Positions 7,063-8,911 of a DNA stretch of 8,911 bases are shown here, piece after piece (position 1 is the stretch's first letter; each line of letters starts with the position of its first letter). The position numbers and the translations under genes were made by a program. Source of the DNA: Gemmatimonadales bacterium UBA2960 (GTDB taxonomy: Bacteria; Gemmatimonadota; Gemmatimonadetes; Longimicrobiales; Gaopeijiaceae); contig DEBI01000131.1 of NCBI GenBank assembly GCA_002348465.1, forward strand, positions 1-8,911. Direction: 5' to 3'. The notes under the pieces are model-generated. The model did no database searches and was not told the DNA's origin. It saw only the letters and a program-made list of their open reading frames with translations.

Positions 7063-8911
7063 TACGACTGTCGAGCGTACTTTTAGCTCTCCTTCTTTCC
7101 GGTCCTCAAAGTGAATCACCAGTCGCAGACGCTGCGCAACGTGGAGACCTCGCCACAGTCAGGGTGCTTCTTCGAAGTGGTGCCGACGTAAACGCTGCCC
7201 AGAACAGTGGTATGAGTGCCCTCCATTGGGCTGCACAGCAAAATGACGCCCCGGTGATTGAAATCTTGCTGTATGCAGGAGCAAACACCGAGGCAACAAC
7301 CCGGCTTGGTGGCTACACCCCTCTGCATCTAGCCGGACGCGCAGGTCACGCTCCCGCACTCGACGCACTTCTATCAGGGGGTGCTGAAGTTGACGTGTTC
7401 ACAACAACTGGGGCCACAGCGCTCCACTTCGCGGCATCATCAGGGCGCGCCGCTGCAATCGAAACGCTGATACGACATGGCGCTAACATCAACGTCACGA
7501 CTCAGAGTGATGACCAGACTCCACTGATGTGGGCTACTGCATCAAACCGGCTTGATGCCATCCAAATCCTATTGGAGGCTGGGGCTGACCCATCACTAAC
7601 GACTTCCGTCGTCGATTATGTGCAGATCGCGGCCAAGGATATGCCACAACGCCGACTCCGAGCCCAGCTAGCGTCTGTTCGGCGAAATGCGGAGAACGCT
7701 CCGGAAAGTCTTCCTTCGACAGGCCGTTCATCCGGTGGCCAGCTCCAGGCACCAGTGGAGGACGAAAGCGAGGAATCTCCAACTTCGAAGACTGAGGAGG
7801 CTTCAGCAGAGGCCGATGATGATGCCAAGCCTGAAGAGCAAGAGGCGGAAACCAGCTCAGAGGAGGAGACCACAAACTCGCCCGAGGCAGAACGTCCGGA
7901 ATCACCGTCAGAAGATGAGACTGAGCGCGCACTAGGCTATAACGACCTCATCGGGAAAGAGGGTGGCTTTACAGCTCTGCACTTCGCTGCGCGAGACGGC
8001 TTCATACATGCTGCCGAGCGTCTTTTGAAGTACGGCAGCGACCTAGATCAGCCAACGGCAGGCGACGGAACCACCCCAATGCTGTTGGCAACCATCAACG
8101 GTAATTTCGATCTAGCCCTACTCCTTCTGAACAAGGGAGCTGATCCGAACGCGACAGCGGAGGACGGTGCCCCAGCCTTGTTCACTGTGCTGAATCGTCG
8201 TTGGGGGCCCAAAGCGGCCTACCCCCAGCCGCAAGCGTTTCAGCAACAACAGGTCAACTATCTCGAATTCATGGAAGCACTGATGCAGGCTGGTGCTGAT
8301 GTGAATCACAGAACCGGTCGGCACATCTGGTACACATCATTCAACTTCGACATGCTCGGAGTGAAGTTTGCCGGCGCCACCCCGTTCTGGCGCGCGGCGT
8401 ACGCTACAGACCTCGACGCCATGCGTCTTCTTGTGGCTTGGGGTGCTGACCCAGCGATTGCGACAAGGAAGGTTCCGTCACGTCGTTTCGGACGTCGTGG
8501 GAACGACGAGGACAAATCCGGCCTTCCGCCGGTGCCTACTGGCGGCCCAGGCGTATACCCCATTCATGCTGCGTCAGGGGTTGGATATGGAGAAGGATTC
8601 GCGGCCAACCAGCATTCTCACGCCCCGGACAGCTGGCTTGCCGCCGTCCGATACCTAGTGGAAGAGCATGGGGCCGATGTACACGTGCGTGATCTCAACG
8701 GCTACTCCGCCGTACATCATGCGGCGAGCAGAGGTGACAACGAGCTAATCGAGTACCTGGTTCAGCAAGGTGCGGACGTCAGTGTTGTCAGTCGGCGCGG
8801 TGAGACTACAGTCGACATGGCCAACGGCCCACGTCAACGTGTGCAGCCCTTTCCCGCCACGATTGCATTACTAGAAAGTCTGGGAGCTGTGAATAATCAC
8901 AACTGCCAAAG
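7059..8911 (+). CDS. Exported ankyrin-repeat protein with internal acidic linker (3' end outside window)
   Basis: From ATG at 7059 the frame is open for 617 codons to the last base, so the stop is outside. The ATG overlaps the TGA of the DUF1552 gene (ATGA), with CGGG just upstream. Residues 1-16 form a short Sec signal (basic Arg3, core SSVLLALLLSG). A first ankyrin block spans about 22-182 with typical phrases: LLRSGADVNA, SALHWAAQ, TPLHLAGRAGH, TALHFAAS and TPLMWATA. A low-complexity acidic linker follows (about 234-289; Glu, Asp, Ser, Thr, Pro). A second block runs from about 303 (FTALHFAARDGF) to about 579, interrupted by non-ankyrin loops (PQPQAFQQQQ near 390-400; an Arg-rich then Gly/Pro-rich stretch near 475-500). 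The ending LGAVNNHNC resembles the extreme C-terminus of long ankyrin proteins of these lineages, so probably only a few codons are missing. Ankyrin repeats mediate protein binding; the likely partners are the two co-encoded exported proteins, which is inference. Confidence 0.92.
   Translation, partial: MIRLSSVLLALLLSGPQSESPVADAAQRGDLATVRVLLRSGADVNAAQNSGMSALHWAAQQNDAPVIEILLYAGANTEATTRLGGYTPLHLAGRAGHAPALDALLSGGAEVDVFTTTGATALHFAASSGRAAAIETLIRHGANINVTTQSDDQTPLMWATASNRLDAIQILLEAGADPSLTTSVVDYVQIAAKDMPQRRLRAQLASVRRNAENAPESLPSTGRSSGGQLQAPVEDESEESPTSKTEEASAEADDDAKPEEQEAETSSEEETTNSPEAERPESPSEDETERALGYNDLIGKEGGFTALHFAARDGFIHAAERLLKYGSDLDQPTAGDGTTPMLLATINGNFDLALLLLNKGADPNATAEDGAPALFTVLNRRWGPKAAYPQPQAFQQQQVNYLEFMEALMQAGADVNHRTGRHIWYTSFNFDMLGVKFAGATPFWRAAYATDLDAMRLLVAWGADPAIATRKVPSRRFGRRGNDEDKSGLPPVPTGGPGVYPIHAASGVGYGEGFAANQHSHAPDSWLAAVRYLVEEHGADVHVRDLNGYSAVHHAASRGDNELIEYLVQQGADVSVVSRRGETTVDMANGPRQRVQPFPATIALLESLGAVNNHNCQ

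Noticed and set aside
7534..7932. Antisense frames opposite the ankyrin gene and its acidic linker (132 and 85 codons)
   Set aside because: They mirror the low-complexity Glu/Ser codons of the linker, which lack antisense stops, and show no protein motif.
1..8911. CRISPR, transposon, toxin-antitoxin, phage or biosynthetic-cluster signals
   Set aside because: No regularly spaced repeats, transposase or integrase motifs, small toxin-antitoxin pairs or NRPS/PKS-type domains are visible on either strand.

Overview
The window reads as a piece of bacterial chromosome of moderate GC content. It is densely coded, with seven genes and short spacers. No rRNA, tRNA, CRISPR array, insertion sequence, integrase or phage gene is visible. 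The pairing of a DUF1587/1595/1592/1588/1585 cytochrome-like protein with an HXXSHH (DUF1552) protein and an exported ankyrin protein is, from general knowledge, typical of uncultured Acidobacteriota, Gemmatimonadota and related marine or soil lineages. The phylum is therefore an inference, not something the sequence proves.

Layout. Positions 1-1512 hold two minus-strand genes read leftwards: an exported alpha/beta hydrolase (451-1512), then 49 bp later the start of a gene cut by the left edge (1-401), probably an exported S41-type peptidase. A 236-bp divergent spacer (1513-1748) separates them from a plus-strand aldo/keto reductase with a twin-arginine signal (1749-2723). A small DUF6122-type membrane protein (2761-3102) lies on the minus strand, convergent with the reductase. 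A 68-bp divergent spacer follows.

The right half is one tightly packed plus-strand operon. It contains an 821-residue protein with two CxxCH haem-type motifs (3171-5636). Seven bases later comes a Tat-dependent HXXSHH/DUF1552 protein (5644-7062). An ankyrin-repeat protein (7059 to the right edge) then overlaps it by an ATGA junction. The ankyrin frame stays open to the last base, so its end lies outside, probably only a few codons away.

Common theme. Six of the seven genes carry Sec or Tat export signals and the seventh is a membrane protein, so the whole window serves the cell envelope. The best candidate for a poorly described system is the three-gene haem / HXXSHH / ankyrin operon. Its parts are known families of unknown function. 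The translational packing implies a joint role outside the cytoplasm, perhaps redox-linked processing of an extracytoplasmic substrate with the ankyrin protein as scaffold, but no substrate can be read from the sequence. The most striking non-coding-type signal is a perfect 22-bp palindrome inside the DUF1552 gene.
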